A stretch of DNA of 64,000 nt from Falsochrobactrum shanghaiense (GCF_003149535.1 NZ_QGDB01000004.1:188501-252500); one strand, 5' to 3'; shown: positions 8,829 to 18,802, counted from the first letter of the stretch. Program-made: numbers and translations. The notes: a model not told the origin generated them from the sequence alone.

Positions 8829-10604
8829 ATGTGTGGAATTTGCGGAGAAGTGAGGTTCGATGGCGGTACGCCCTCGATTTCGGCAATCTCGAAAATGGCA
8901 GACATACTTGCCCCACGCGGACCGGATGCATCCGGCATCGTAATACGGGGCAATGTCGGTTTTGGTCACAGACGATTGAGAATCCTCGATCTTTCCGAAA
9001 AATCGCAGCAACCGATGATCGATGCCGATCTCGGCCTCAGCATCGTTTTCAATGGCTGCATCTATAATTTCCGGGAATTGCGCGCCGAACTGGAACAGAA
9101 GGGCTATCGCTTCTTTTCCGATGGCGACACGGAAGTCATTCTCAAGGCATGGCATGCATGGGGCGAAGAATGCGTTTCGCGTTTTCACGGCATGTTTGCC
9201 TTCGCCATTCATGAGCGCGATAGCGGCAGGCTCATCATGGCGCGTGACCGCTTCGGCATCAAGCCGCTCTATCTGGCGCAGGTATCGGGCGCATTGCGCT
9301 TTGCCTCCTCGCTTCCGGCGCTGGTGAAAGCTGGCGGCGTCGATACATCCATCGACCGCGCAGCACTCCATCATTATATGAGTTTCCATGCCGTGGTGCC
9401 GCCGCCGCACACCATTTATAACGGTGTTCGCAAGCTTGGCCCGGCGACGATCCGCATTTATGAGGCCAATGGTCGTTTCACCGATCGCCTCTACTGGCAG
9501 CCGCCCTATAGCCGCAGGCCGGGCGACAGCGCGATAAGCCGCGAAGAATGGCAGGAACAATTGCTCGATACGCTGCGCCTGGCCGTCAAACGCCGCACGA
9601 TTTCCGATGTGCCGGTCGGCGTCCTGCTTTCAGGCGGGGTGGATTCGAGCATGATTGTCGCCTTGCTCGCAGAAGCGGGCCAGACGGGCCTCATGAGTTT
9701 TTCAGTCGGATTTGAGGAAGCCAATGGCGAGAAAGGAGACGAATTCATCTATTCCGATCTGATCGCCGAACATTTTGGCACCGAGCATCACAAGATTTTC
9801 GTGCCCTCCGCCGATCTGATGAACGCGCTGCCGGGAACGATCGCCGCCATGTCGGAGCCTATGGTTTCCTATGATAATGTCGGCTTCTACCTGCTCTCCA
9901 AGGAAGTCTCGAAACATATCAAGGTCGTGCAATCAGGTCAGGGCGCAGACGAGGTGTTCGGAGGCTATCACTGGTATCCGCCGCTGGTTGATTCCAATGA
10001 TGTCGTCAGCGATTACGCCAAGGCCTTTTGCGACCGCTCGCATGACGTGCTCGCAACACAGCTTGCACCCGAATGGCTATCCGAGCGTGATTACAGCCGT
10101 GAATTTCTGAACGAGCAATTGTTGCGTGACGGCGCGGATACGCCGGTGGATCGCGCCCTGCGCCTCGATAGCAACGTCATGCTGGTCGACGATCCCGTCA
10201 AGCGGGTCGACAACATGACCATGGCCTGGGGGCTTGAAGCGCGTGTTCCATTTCTCGACCATGAACTGGTGGAGCTTGCCGCGCGCATTCCGCCGGAAGA
10301 AAAGCTGCGCGATGGCGGCAAGGGCATTCTCAAGGATGTCGCGCGCAAGATCGTGCCTGCCGCGGTGATCGACCGCAAGAAAGGCTATTTCCCCGTACCA
10401 CAGCTGAAATATATCGCTGGCCCCTATCTCGACATGCTGCGCGACGCGCTGACATCGCAAAGAGCGCGTGAACGCGGTCTGTTCCAGAAGGACTATCTCG
10501 ACAGGCTCTTTGCCAATCCGTCCGACCATATCACGCCGCTGCGCGGCTCGGAACTCTGGCAGGCGGGACTGCTGGAAATGTGGCTCCAGACGCAGGAGGC
10601 CTGA
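8829..10604 (+). CDS. asnO: N-acetylglutaminylglutamine amidotransferase AsnO
   Basis: A 591-residue asparagine-synthetase-like protein. The N-terminal class II glutamine amidotransferase domain requires a cysteine at position 2, so the start is MCGICGEVRF at 8829 rather than an upstream ATG. The C-terminal synthetase domain has the ATP PP-loop SGGVDSS. In the NAGGN pathway this enzyme amidates N-acetylglutaminylglutamine to give the compatible solute. Its stop is followed one base later by ngg, which supports cotranslation. The family assignment rests mainly on the ngg neighbour, since AsnB-type proteins are otherwise alike. Confidence 0.9.
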   Translation: MCGICGEVRFDGGTPSISAISKMADILAPRGPDASGIVIRGNVGFGHRRLRILDLSEKSQQPMIDADLGLSIVFNGCIYNFRELRAELEQKGYRFFSDGDTEVILKAWHAWGEECVSRFHGMFAFAIHERDSGRLIMARDRFGIKPLYLAQVSGALRFASSLPALVKAGGVDTSIDRAALHHYMSFHAVVPPPHTIYNGVRKLGPATIRIYEANGRFTDRLYWQPPYSRRPGDSAISREEWQEQLLDTLRLAVKRRTISDVPVGVLLSGGVDSSMIVALLAEAGQTGLMSFSVGFEEANGEKGDEFIYSDLIAEHFGTEHHKIFVPSADLMNALPGTIAAMSEPMVSYDNVGFYLLSKEVSKHIKVVQSGQGADEVFGGYHWYPPLVDSNDVVSDYAKAFCDRSHDVLATQLAPEWLSERDYSREFLNEQLLRDGADTPVDRALRLDSNVMLVDDPVKRVDNMTMAWGLEARVPFLDHELVELAARIPPEEKLRDGGKGILKDVARKIVPAAVIDRKKGYFPVPQLKYIAGPYLDMLRDALTSQRARERGLFQKDYLDRLFANPSDHITPLRGSELWQAGLLEMWLQTQEA

Positions 10605-10605
10605 C

Positions 10606-12432
10606 ATGAAGAAATCAGACAAGGCGGACATGGTTCGGCAGAAGACAAGGGGAACGAAAGCCTTCTCCCACCGGCTGACCCGGCTGCGCTCGCCTGCGGA
10701 GGCAGGATCCTATCAGGAACATCTGCACGGCCAGGGCCAGGAAGACAAATCCGATAAAAACCGCAATGTCGTCTTCGATTGCGGCTGGGGCCGTCTTCTT
10801 TTTGCGCAGACTTTCGATAGCAACGAAGCAATTGTCGATGCCTTGCGTGCAGAAGCGCCGGAAAGCCGCGATATTGTGTTCTATGTCAGCGACCCGCATG
10901 TTCTGCTTTCGCTGGCCCCGCAGGAAATCTTTCTCGATCCCTCGCACACATACCGGCTGGAACTGGCCACCTATCGCGCAGGCGGCAGGCGCACGCGCGG
11001 CATTACCATTCGCCGCGCCGTCTCCGAGCTTGATGCGGACGGCATCAACGCGGTCTATGCGGCGTGCGGAATGGTTCAGTTGCGCCCCGATTTCTTTTCC
11101 GCCGAACGGGATAATCGCGCCGTTACCTATTTCGTGGCGCAGGACGATACGACGGGCGATATTGTCGGCACGGTCACGGGCATCAATCACGAGCGCCTTT
11201 TCGATGATCCCGACAAGGGGGCATCGCTGTGGTGTCTTGCGGTTCATCCGCAGGCACGCCAGCCAGGCATCGGCGAGAAGCTGGTGCGCAAGCTTGCCGA
11301 GCATTTTCAGGCACGCGGCCTCAACCATGTGGACCTGTCTGTCCTCCATGATAATGACAATGCGATCCGGCTTTACGACAAACTGAAGTTTCGCCGTGTT
11401 CCCTTCTTTGCCATCAAGCGCAAGAATGCGATCAACGAGAAATTCTTCGCGTCCCCCATCAATTCGCTTGATGCGCTCAACCCCTATGCGCGCCTCATCG
11501 TCGATGAGGCGCTGCGGCGCGGCATTCATGTCGATATAACGGATGCGGAGGGCGGTTTTTTCCGCCTTTCCCATGGAGGCCGTTCCATTCATTGCCGCGA
11601 AAGCCTCTCGGAAATGACATCGGGCGTGGCCATGTCTATCTGTGACGACAAGGCGGTGACAACGCGCACCGTAGCGAAAGCAGGGCTTGTCGTGCCGGAG
11701 CAGATTGCGGCCAGCAGCAGCGATGAAATGCTGGAAGCTTTCCTCGAAAAGCATGGCAAGCTGGTCGTGAAACCAGCGCGCGGCGAGCAGGGACGCGGCA
11801 TTTCGGTCGGTATTTCAACGATGAAAGACCTGCGGGCTGCAATCAGGCAGGCGCGGGACGTTTGCGATCAGGTCTTGCTTGAATCCTGCTTCGAAGGCGA
11901 AGATCTGCGTCTCGTCATCATCGATTACAAACTGGTGGCGGCGGCAATCCGCCGTCCGCCACGCGTCATCGGCGACGGGAAAACAACGATCCGCAAACTC
12001 ATAGAAACTCAATCGCGCCGCCGCGCTGCCGCTACAGGCGGCGAAAGCCGTATTCCCATCGATGCCGAAACAAAACGCTGTCTGGCCCAGCAGGAACTCA
12101 CGCTGGACGACATATTGGAAGATCGCCGCGAGATTACTGTGCGCAAGGCCGCCAACCTGCATCAGGGCGGCACAATCCATGACGTGACCGCAACGGTCAA
12201 CAAGACGCTTGTCGATGCAGCTTGTGAGGCAGCCCGCGTGATCAATATTCCGGTCGTCGGCATTGATTTCATGGTGAAGTCGCCCGAAGGGGCGGAATAT
12301 GTCTTCATTGAAGCCAATGAACGACCGGGGCTGGCCAATCATGAGCCGCAGCCCACAGCGGCGCGTTTCGTGGAATGCCTCTTCCCGCAATTGAAAACCA
12401 ATGCCTACCCCGCAGAACGACGGGCCGGATAA
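10606..12432 (+). CDS. ngg: N-acetylglutaminylglutamine synthetase (GNAT/ATP-grasp fusion)
   Basis: A 608-residue two-domain enzyme. About residues 130-270 form a GNAT acetyltransferase (WCLAVHPQARQPGIGEKLV, then DNDNAIRLYDKLKFRRVPF). The C-terminal half is an ATP-grasp ligase (KLVVKPARGEQGRGISVGI, and near the end FIEANERPGLANHEPQPTA). Together they acetylate and condense two glutamines, making the dipeptide that AsnO amidates into an osmoprotectant. The ATG at 10606 has CAGGAGG upstream, and the gene follows asnO immediately. Fusion and order match the known NAGGN cluster. Confidence 0.9.
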   Translation: MKKSDKADMVRQKTRGTKAFSHRLTRLRSPAEAGSYQEHLHGQGQEDKSDKNRNVVFDCGWGRLLFAQTFDSNEAIVDALRAEAPESRDIVFYVSDPHVLLSLAPQEIFLDPSHTYRLELATYRAGGRRTRGITIRRAVSELDADGINAVYAACGMVQLRPDFFSAERDNRAVTYFVAQDDTTGDIVGTVTGINHERLFDDPDKGASLWCLAVHPQARQPGIGEKLVRKLAEHFQARGLNHVDLSVLHDNDNAIRLYDKLKFRRVPFFAIKRKNAINEKFFASPINSLDALNPYARLIVDEALRRGIHVDITDAEGGFFRLSHGGRSIHCRESLSEMTSGVAMSICDDKAVTTRTVAKAGLVVPEQIAASSSDEMLEAFLEKHGKLVVKPARGEQGRGISVGISTMKDLRAAIRQARDVCDQVLLESCFEGEDLRLVIIDYKLVAAAIRRPPRVIGDGKTTIRKLIETQSRRRAAATGGESRIPIDAETKRCLAQQELTLDDILEDRREITVRKAANLHQGGTIHDVTATVNKTLVDAACEAARVINIPVVGIDFMVKSPEGAEYVFIEANERPGLANHEPQPTAARFVECLFPQLKTNAYPAERRAG

Positions 12433-12445
12433 GCAGGATTTTCGG

Positions 12446-14170
12446 TCAACGCCGTTTGGCAGGCCGATCGGACAGGATGACGCCATGACGGCGCGCAAGC
12501 TCGGCAGTGACCATCTCGATCTCCTGCATCTTGCGCGCGCTATTCCAGCCGAGTTCCCGCGCGGCAATATCGGCTATTGCCTGCACATTGGCGATTGAAA
12601 GCGCACCATCGATCGCCAGTGTCGTGCGCCGCAGCACAATATCGGCCAGATGCACGATCATTTCATTGCGCGCGATCCACGCGATTTCGGCTTCGCTCAC
12701 CGTATCCGTATCAGGCAGGAGGCTTGCGCCGTCACGGGCCTCCTGCGCGATTATCGCGGCGGCAATCGTCCCGTAACGCTCCAGCAATATCTCGATGCGC
12801 GCCGCAGCCAGACCGCTTTTCTCGACATGCCTTGCTACCCAGATGGCACGCGCATGGGGGTCAGCCGGGTAATCCTTGCCGCCGCCAATCGACAGGTTGC
12901 GGGTGGATTTGACGCGTTCGCGCGCAAGACGCGAGAGCACCATATCCGCCACTTCCTCGGCAAAGCCGCGAAAAGTCGTCCACTTGCCGCCGACCAGCGA
13001 TATGATCGCAAAAGGCCGTTTGGCATCCGGTTCGATAACCGGCGCGGAATGATCGCGGCTGATAAGCCCCGGTTCGGAAGCGTTCGACGCGGGCAGCGGT
13101 CGAATACCGCTATAGGCATAGACGATCTGCTTGCGGTCGAATTGCAGTTTCGGCAGCAATGAACGCAGGCTTTCGATGAAATAATCGATCTCAGGTTCTT
13201 CAGCGCGCACATTGTCGGGGTCGGCACAGGGAATATCGGTCGAGCCGACCAGCGCCAGACCATGATAATCATAGACAAGGCAGATGCGCCCGTCATCCGC
13301 CTCGAAATAGATCATGCGGCCATTCAGGCTTTCGACGAGTTGCGGATGATCAATAAGAATATGTGATCCCTTGGTGCCGCCAATCATCTTCGTCGGCCTG
13401 TCCAATGCCTCATTTACGTGATCGATCCATGGCCCGGCTGCATTGATGACCAGTTTCGGTTTAACGTCAAATGCCTCGCCGTCAGGGCCTTCAAAACTGA
13501 CGATGCCGTCTTTGGCGGAAATGAGGGTCGTAAAATTACTGGCCGCACTTGCCGGGTTGGCGGCAAGGCCGTCACTTACCAGTTCATAGACGAGACGTTC
13601 GGGCTGGCTGACCTTGGCATCGTGATAAATGCCGCCCGCGACGATAGAAGGCGTAATATAGGGCATTTCCCTTATTGCGCGGTTTCTGAACACAAAGCGA
13701 TGGCGCGGCATGACGCGCTCGCGCGCACCGAAATAATCATAAAGGGCAAGGCCGATCTTGATGAGAACCGCGCCACGGCTGCGTGGTGCGGTGGTCGATC
13801 CCATCAGCGTGCGCAAGGACGCCCACACACCCCGCGTCCACGAAAATACCGGGATGAAAGTCGGCAGCGGCTCCACATTATGCGGCGCATTCTTCAAAAG
13901 CAGATTGCGCTCCAGCGTGGATTGCGCGACAAGCCCGAACTCGCCCGTCTCCAGATATTTCAACCCGCCATGGATGAGGCGCGACGGCGCGGCACTCGTA
14001 CCCGAACCGAAATCGGCCTTGTCGATGATCAGGCAATTGACGCCCTGCTCGCTCAGATCGCGAAACAATCCCGCGCCGTTGATCCCTGCCCCCAAGATGA
14101 GAACATCGGCACCCTGCGCCTGCAATTGCCTGATGCGCTGGCTTGCATTGATATTATCGGGCTTGCTCAT
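12446..14170 (-). CDS. GlpD-like FAD-dependent sugar-phosphate dehydrogenase
   Basis: A 574-residue FAD enzyme of the glycerol-3-phosphate dehydrogenase family, with the dinucleotide fold VLILGAGINGAGLFRDL at the N-terminus, SRLIHGGLKYLETGEFGLV, and a C-terminal DAO-C-type domain. It overlaps the kinase stop by 4 bases (ATGA), so the two are translationally coupled. As the partner of an FGGY kinase and an ABC importer, it probably oxidises the phosphorylated polyol rather than only glycerol-3-phosphate. It is a distant paralogue of EryB in this window. Substrate is not determinable from the sequence. Confidence 0.75.
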   Translation of the reverse strand: MSKPDNINASQRIRQLQAQGADVLILGAGINGAGLFRDLSEQGVNCLIIDKADFGSGTSAAPSRLIHGGLKYLETGEFGLVAQSTLERNLLLKNAPHNVEPLPTFIPVFSWTRGVWASLRTLMGSTTAPRSRGAVLIKIGLALYDYFGARERVMPRHRFVFRNRAIREMPYITPSIVAGGIYHDAKVSQPERLVYELVSDGLAANPASAASNFTTLISAKDGIVSFEGPDGEAFDVKPKLVINAAGPWIDHVNEALDRPTKMIGGTKGSHILIDHPQLVESLNGRMIYFEADDGRICLVYDYHGLALVGSTDIPCADPDNVRAEEPEIDYFIESLRSLLPKLQFDRKQIVYAYSGIRPLPASNASEPGLISRDHSAPVIEPDAKRPFAIISLVGGKWTTFRGFAEEVADMVLSRLARERVKSTRNLSIGGGKDYPADPHARAIWVARHVEKSGLAAARIEILLERYGTIAAAIIAQEARDGASLLPDTDTVSEAEIAWIARNEMIVHLADIVLRRTTLAIDGALSIANVQAIADIAARELGWNSARKMQEIEMVTAELARRHGVILSDRPAKRR

Positions 14171-15681
14171 ATCATCGTCTCTTCGATTTTCGGCCATAAA
14201 GGACCAAGCGCTGCGGCCATTTCACAAAAGAGCGCATAACGCTTTTCATATTGCGCATGGCGTGATGCGTCGGGGCTATAGCTTGTCGCAATCGCATCCA
14301 GATCGCGCGGGTCGCTATAAACGTCGCTGAAGACGCCCACGCCCTTGCCCGCGCACAGAGCCGCTCCCCATGCGGCGGCTTCATCCGTATCCGTCACCGT
14401 GACCGGCATGCCAAGCACATTGGCGAACATCTGCGCGAAGGCCGGACTGCGCGACACGCCGCCGGTCAGCCGCGCGCGCGAAATCGCAAAGCCCCCCTTG
14501 AGATGATCGACATGAATGCGGTGATTGAAGGCGATGCCTTCCCATACCGCGCGCAGCATGTCGCCGCGATCCTGCCATCCGCGCAGGCCGAAAAACGCTC
14601 CGCTTGCCAGCGCGCCATAGGGCGAGCCGAAAAGATAGGGATGAAACATCGCCGTGGAGGGCCGCGCCAGCGCGGCATCGATTTCCGGTCGCAATATATC
14701 GTGGATGGAACGGCCCACCCGCTCCGCCTCGCCGCGTTCCGCAGCGCAAAGCTTGTCGAGAAACCAGTCGTAATTTGCCGTCGAGGCAGGTGAGATCGAC
14801 ATATTGTTCCATTCGCCGGGCGCAATGCCATTGCGGCAGAACCAGCTTTCATGAACACGCGGTTCAGAAAAAAGCGTTTCGTTGATCGAATAGGTTCCCG
14901 CAACCACGGCCACCGTGCCGGTTGCAAGCCCGCCCACGCCAAGAGCCGAAGCGGTCACATCGTGCAGACCGGCGACCACCGGCGTTCCGGCAACCAGTCC
15001 GGTGCGCTCGGAACAGGCCCGCGAGACTCGCCCCACGATCTCATCGGAACGCGACATGGGAGGCAAGGCCGTCCAAAGTTCTTCCAGCCTGAACAGCGCA
15101 AGCGCTTCCTTGGAGAATTCCTGCGTGTTCACATCGGTAAAGGACGTCGAGGCTTCAGTGCGGTCCGTGCCCACTTCACCGGTCAGGCAAAATCGCAGCC
15201 AGTCCTTGGCCGCAAGAACATGGCCAATGCGTGCATAGCGTTCCGGCTCGTTTTCCTTCACCCATGCCAGAATGGCGGATGGAGCCGAAGCATGGGGCAA
15301 TTGTCCGGTAATGGCGATGGATTGCTCTGCAATCGGGCTTTTGACCCAGCGCTCCGCTATATCGACCGCCCGGCTATCCAGCGACAAAATGCCGGCACCC
15401 AGCGGATGCCGGTCGTGGTCGAGCAAATAGATGCCGTCCCCATGAGCGGTCGCGGCTACTGCCAGAATATCGGATACAGAGCGCCCGCTCTTTGAGATCG
15501 CTTCTGCGATTGCATCCGCCGTCGCATTCCAGAATTCGTCCATATCGCGTTCGACATGGCGGGCATGGGGAAAGGATTGTGTCACCCGACGGCGCGCGAC
15601 GGAAAGCGGCGTGCCATCGATGTCGAACAATACGGCTTTGGTGACGGTCAGTCCGCTATCAATTCCCAGCAGGCAAGGCAT
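14167..15681 (-). CDS. FGGY-family carbohydrate kinase
   Basis: A 504-residue sugar/polyol kinase. The N-terminal phosphate-binding segment is LLGIDSGLTVTKAVLFD, and the C-terminal FGGY domain has ARLTGGVSRSPAFAQMFANV. An ATG at 15681 (MPCLLGIDSG) is chosen so that the ATPase core begins at the usual place. It lies between a DeoR gene and a GlpD-like dehydrogenase in the operon that also carries the EryEFG-type transporter. It resembles L-xylulose/erythritol-type kinases generally; the substrate cannot be fixed. It is a paralogue of EryA on the other side of the divergent promoter region. Confidence 0.8.
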   Translation of the reverse strand: MPCLLGIDSGLTVTKAVLFDIDGTPLSVARRRVTQSFPHARHVERDMDEFWNATADAIAEAISKSGRSVSDILAVAATAHGDGIYLLDHDRHPLGAGILSLDSRAVDIAERWVKSPIAEQSIAITGQLPHASAPSAILAWVKENEPERYARIGHVLAAKDWLRFCLTGEVGTDRTEASTSFTDVNTQEFSKEALALFRLEELWTALPPMSRSDEIVGRVSRACSERTGLVAGTPVVAGLHDVTASALGVGGLATGTVAVVAGTYSINETLFSEPRVHESWFCRNGIAPGEWNNMSISPASTANYDWFLDKLCAAERGEAERVGRSIHDILRPEIDAALARPSTAMFHPYLFGSPYGALASGAFFGLRGWQDRGDMLRAVWEGIAFNHRIHVDHLKGGFAISRARLTGGVSRSPAFAQMFANVLGMPVTVTDTDEAAAWGAALCAGKGVGVFSDVYSDPRDLDAIATSYSPDASRHAQYEKRYALFCEMAAALGPLWPKIEETMI

Positions 15682-15732
15682 GAAACGATATTCCCGATAG
15701 AGAGGCGAAGGCTGCATAGCCTCCGCTCTTGT

Positions 15733-16581
15733 TTACGTGTCGGTCGAAGCCGGACGCGCAATAACGACATTGATGCCTTGCGCCTGCATGCGCTCGATAT
15801 GCGCAAATGGCGTGCGCTCATCGACGATCACCACATCAAAATCGCTTAAGGCCCCAAAGCCATGCAGCGCCCGGCGCTCGAACTTGGTGTGATCGACCAG
15901 CAGCACGCGTTTTGCGGCGCTTTCAAGCATGGCCCGCTTGGTCTCGACCATTTCCGGTGATTGATGAAACAGGAGATCGTCGGTAATCGCAGCAATCGAA
16001 ATGAACGCAACATCGGCGCGCAGGCGACGGATTTCGCTGGTGGTCATGCCGCCCACGAAAGCGTTGCACCAGTTGTAGAGCTGCCCGCCCAGTCCCAGAA
16101 GCGTTATGTCGGTCATATCGCGGGTTTCGTTCATCAATGTCAGCGAATTGGTGATGATGGTCAGCGGCGTCTTGGCCGACAGATGCGGCACCATCTGGAG
16201 AACGGTCGTGGAATCGTCAAAAAAGATCGCCTGCCCCGGCTCGACGAACTGCATCGCCGCAGCCGCGATCAGCTTCTTTTCCTCGGCCTGTCGGGTGACG
16301 CGATAAATATCGCTTGCTTCGATAAGGCTTGTGGGCGCTGCCGAAACAATGCCGCGCGTCTTGCGGCACAGCCCACGGCTGACCAGTTCGTCCACATCGC
16401 GATGGGCGGTCATGAGGCTGATGCCGAAGCGCTCGGTAATGTCCTCGATCCGCATGGACCCTTCAGACATCACGGCTTCTGCGATTTTCTGACGGCGAAC
16501 CAGTTGACGCGCATGCCGGCTGTCGTTCGGCACCTGCTCCGTCATAAGATTGTCAATCGCTGCCTTGCTGCTCACTGCCAA
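15733..16581 (-). CDS. DeoR-family transcriptional regulator
   Basis: A 282-residue DeoR-type repressor. The HTH (RRQKIAEAVMSEGSMRIEDI, then FGISLMTAHRDVDELVSRG) is followed by a sugar-phosphate-sensing domain with FFDDSTTVLQM and LTIITNSLTLM. The listed start is a TTG preceded by GAGG; an ATG at 16545 is an alternative. It lies inside the transporter-kinase-dehydrogenase operon, so it likely represses that operon in response to the phosphorylated substrate. It is distinct from the EryR protein downstream of eryD. Confidence 0.8.
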   Translation of the reverse strand: MAVSSKAAIDNLMTEQVPNDSRHARQLVRRQKIAEAVMSEGSMRIEDITERFGISLMTAHRDVDELVSRGLCRKTRGIVSAAPTSLIEASDIYRVTRQAEEKKLIAAAAMQFVEPGQAIFFDDSTTVLQMVPHLSAKTPLTIITNSLTLMNETRDMTDITLLGLGGQLYNWCNAFVGGMTTSEIRRLRADVAFISIAAITDDLLFHQSPEMVETKRAMLESAAKRVLLVDHTKFERRALHGFGALSDFDVVIVDERTPFAHIERMQAQGINVVIARPASTDT

Positions 16582-16600
16582 CTTACCGCCTCATGCGCAG

Positions 16601-16630
16601 ATGGGGCGCGAAGATACTTCCGCGCCCCAT
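16601..16630. promoter_or_regulatory. Strong hairpin between the binding-protein and DeoR genes
   Basis: ATGGGGCGCG and CGCGCCCCAT pair perfectly around a small inner loop. On the minus strand it directly follows the substrate-binding-protein stop and has no T-run. Such hairpins often stabilise binding-protein mRNA against decay from the 3' side, which would let that gene be expressed above the rest of the operon. Confidence 0.5.
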
Positions 16631-16642
16631 GCCTGCTGCTTC

Positions 16643-17590
16643 TTACTGTTCAAGAACGAATGGCGACGTGTATTTGTCAACATTATCCTTGGTGATCAGG
16701 ATGCAGTCGAAAAGCTGCTTTTCCTGTTCTACGCCGGTCTCACCCGTCTTGATGAAGTTATCGGCCTGCTTGACGGCCGCTTCCGAGAAGACAGCGACCG
16801 GCTGGAGGACGGTGTACTGAAGTTCACCGGCCTTGATTGCTGCAACAGCGTCGGGCGAACCGTCGAAACCGCCAACCTTGACCTGATCGAGCTTGCCGGC
16901 CTTCTTGAGAGCTGCAATCGCGCCCAGCGCCATTTCGTCATTACCGGAGATCACGCCGATAATATCGGGATTGGCCTGAAGCAGCGCCTGCATCTTGTCG
17001 TGGCCCTGCGTGCGGTCCCAGTTGGCGACATCCTGTCCGGCCTTCACCAGATCGGGATATTGTGACAGGACGGTTTCATAGCCATTCGAGCGCGTGGCGG
17101 CATTGTTGTCCGACGGAGCGCCGAACAATTCAACATATTTGCCTTCCTCACCCACGCTTTCGACCCATTGCGTCGCGCCAAGGGCTGCACCCTGCGCATT
17201 GTTGGAGACGAGCTGCGCCTTGGCCAGACCTTCCTGATTGATCTCGGCATTCACGAGGAAGACCGGGATATTGGCGGCGATTGCACGCTTGACCGCGCCG
17301 ATCGAACCGTCGGCATTGGCCGGATCGAGAATGATCGCCACCGATTTATTGGTGATCGCCGTGTCGATCAGGTTGCTTTCCGTGTTGGTGTCGCCCTTGT
17401 GACCGCCGACGACAGCCGTATAGCCGAGGCCTTCAGCGGTCTTCTTGGCGATTTCACCTTCGGTATACCAGTAAGGATTGGACGGATCGTTGACGATGAT
17501 CGTCATCAGACCTTCAGCCCATGCCGAACCGGCGATGAGCGGCAATGCTGCTGCCGCAGCAAACAGAACCCGCATTCCCTTCTTGAACAT
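16643..17590 (-). CDS. eryG: Sugar/polyol ABC transporter substrate-binding protein (EryG-type)
   Basis: A 315-residue periplasmic binding protein of the ribose/RbsB family. A signal peptide is clear (MFKKGMRVLFAAAAALPLIA, cleaved near GSAWA). The mature part has TNTESNLIDTAITNKSVAII and GVISGNDEMALGAIAALKKA, typical of this fold. The ATG at 17590 has GGGAGAGAG just upstream. With the permease and ATPase that precede it in the operon, and facing eryABCD, it matches the EryEFG transporter of Brucella and Rhizobium. Erythritol is therefore the likely ligand, though the linked kinase may indicate another polyol. Confidence 0.8.
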   Translation of the reverse strand: MFKKGMRVLFAAAAALPLIAGSAWAEGLMTIIVNDPSNPYWYTEGEIAKKTAEGLGYTAVVGGHKGDTNTESNLIDTAITNKSVAIILDPANADGSIGAVKRAIAANIPVFLVNAEINQEGLAKAQLVSNNAQGAALGATQWVESVGEEGKYVELFGAPSDNNAATRSNGYETVLSQYPDLVKAGQDVANWDRTQGHDKMQALLQANPDIIGVISGNDEMALGAIAALKKAGKLDQVKVGGFDGSPDAVAAIKAGELQYTVLQPVAVFSEAAVKQADNFIKTGETGVEQEKQLFDCILITKDNVDKYTSPFVLEQ

Positions 17591-17742
17591 TTCTCTCTCC
17601 CGTAACAATGATCGTTTCAATGATGCCGGTTGCCCGGCGGTACTCTTTCCGGGGGCGGTGCGCAAGGCCTGCCGCCATCCTGGAAACCGTTCGATACGCC
17701 CGCATATGGTCCTGCCCGCAGAGCGCGCCGGACCCTCTCCTG

Positions 17743-18783
17743 CTAACGCCGGGCGTATTGAATGCTGTTGAGCAGAACCGCGAGCACGATCACCGCGCCG
17801 GTGAAGACGGTCTGCCAGTAGGACGATACGCCGATGATCACCAGACCATCCGACAAAAAGCCGATCACGAAAGCGCCAAGCATTGTGCCCAGGATCGTAC
17901 CGCGCCCGCCCGTCAATGCCGCGCCCCCGATCACCACCGCGGCGATTGCCGTCAATTCATAGGTGTTGCCTGCCGTCGGCCCTGCCGAGGTGAGCTGCGA
18001 TGACAGAACCAGTCCGGCGATTGCCGCGCAGATGCCCGAAATGACATAGACGGAGACCTTGACGCGCTTGACGGGAACGCCCGAAAGCTCTGCGGCGCGT
18101 TCATTGCCGCCCGACGCGTAAAGCCAGCGGCCAAAGGCCGTGCGGTTGAGGACCACCGCGCAGATGATCGCAAGCACCGCCAGAACCAGCACGCCGATCG
18201 GAACGCCGAACAGCTTGTTGAAACCCAGCCAGTCGAAGCCCGTATTGCCCAGTTCGGGACGCCCGCCCAGATTGTTGTAGGTGAGGCCGTTGGTCATCAG
18301 AAGTGCTACGCCGCGCGCGCAATAAAGCACGCCAAGCGTCGCCACGAAGGCAGGAACGCGCAAATAGGCGATCAGCACGCCATTGACTGCGCCGACGAAG
18401 GCGCCAAGCGCACAGGTGATGAGCACGACGGCCCAGACGGGGAAATAGAGGATGATGCCCAGAGGTTCCAGCGTCACGCCCTGCATCAGAAAGCCTGCAA
18501 ATACACCCGAAAGGCCCAGCGTCGACCCCACCGACAGGTCGATGCCGCCATTGAGGATGACCAGCAGCATGCCGATGGCCAGCAGGCCGAAAATAGCGAC
18601 ATGCGACGACATGATCAGGAAATTGTCGACGGTAAAATAATACGGCGAAAGAAAGGAGAAGACGGCGATGATCGCAATCAATGCGAAGAACGCGCGGCCT
18701 TCGAGCAGCAGCTGCACGATGCTGGTTTTGTGCTTTGCGCCTTGCGGAGCCGCCGCCTTTTCTTTGGTGCTCGTGACTGACAT
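17743..18783 (-). CDS. eryF: Sugar/polyol ABC transporter permease (EryF-type)
   Basis: A 346-residue inner-membrane permease of the RbsC/BPD_transp_2 family with about eight to ten hydrophobic segments. The conserved loop GGIDLSVGSTLGLSGVFAGF and the segment VVIGGAALTGGRGTILGTML are diagnostic. The ATG at 18783 (MSVTSTKEK) is chosen over a longer start. It lies between the ATPase and the binding-protein genes on the minus strand. An intergenic repeat occupies the gap to the upstream ATPase gene. Confidence 0.85.
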   Translation of the reverse strand: MSVTSTKEKAAAPQGAKHKTSIVQLLLEGRAFFALIAIIAVFSFLSPYYFTVDNFLIMSSHVAIFGLLAIGMLLVILNGGIDLSVGSTLGLSGVFAGFLMQGVTLEPLGIILYFPVWAVVLITCALGAFVGAVNGVLIAYLRVPAFVATLGVLYCARGVALLMTNGLTYNNLGGRPELGNTGFDWLGFNKLFGVPIGVLVLAVLAIICAVVLNRTAFGRWLYASGGNERAAELSGVPVKRVKVSVYVISGICAAIAGLVLSSQLTSAGPTAGNTYELTAIAAVVIGGAALTGGRGTILGTMLGAFVIGFLSDGLVIIGVSSYWQTVFTGAVIVLAVLLNSIQYARR

Positions 18784-18802
18784 TCTATCAGTGCTCCATA
18801 AC

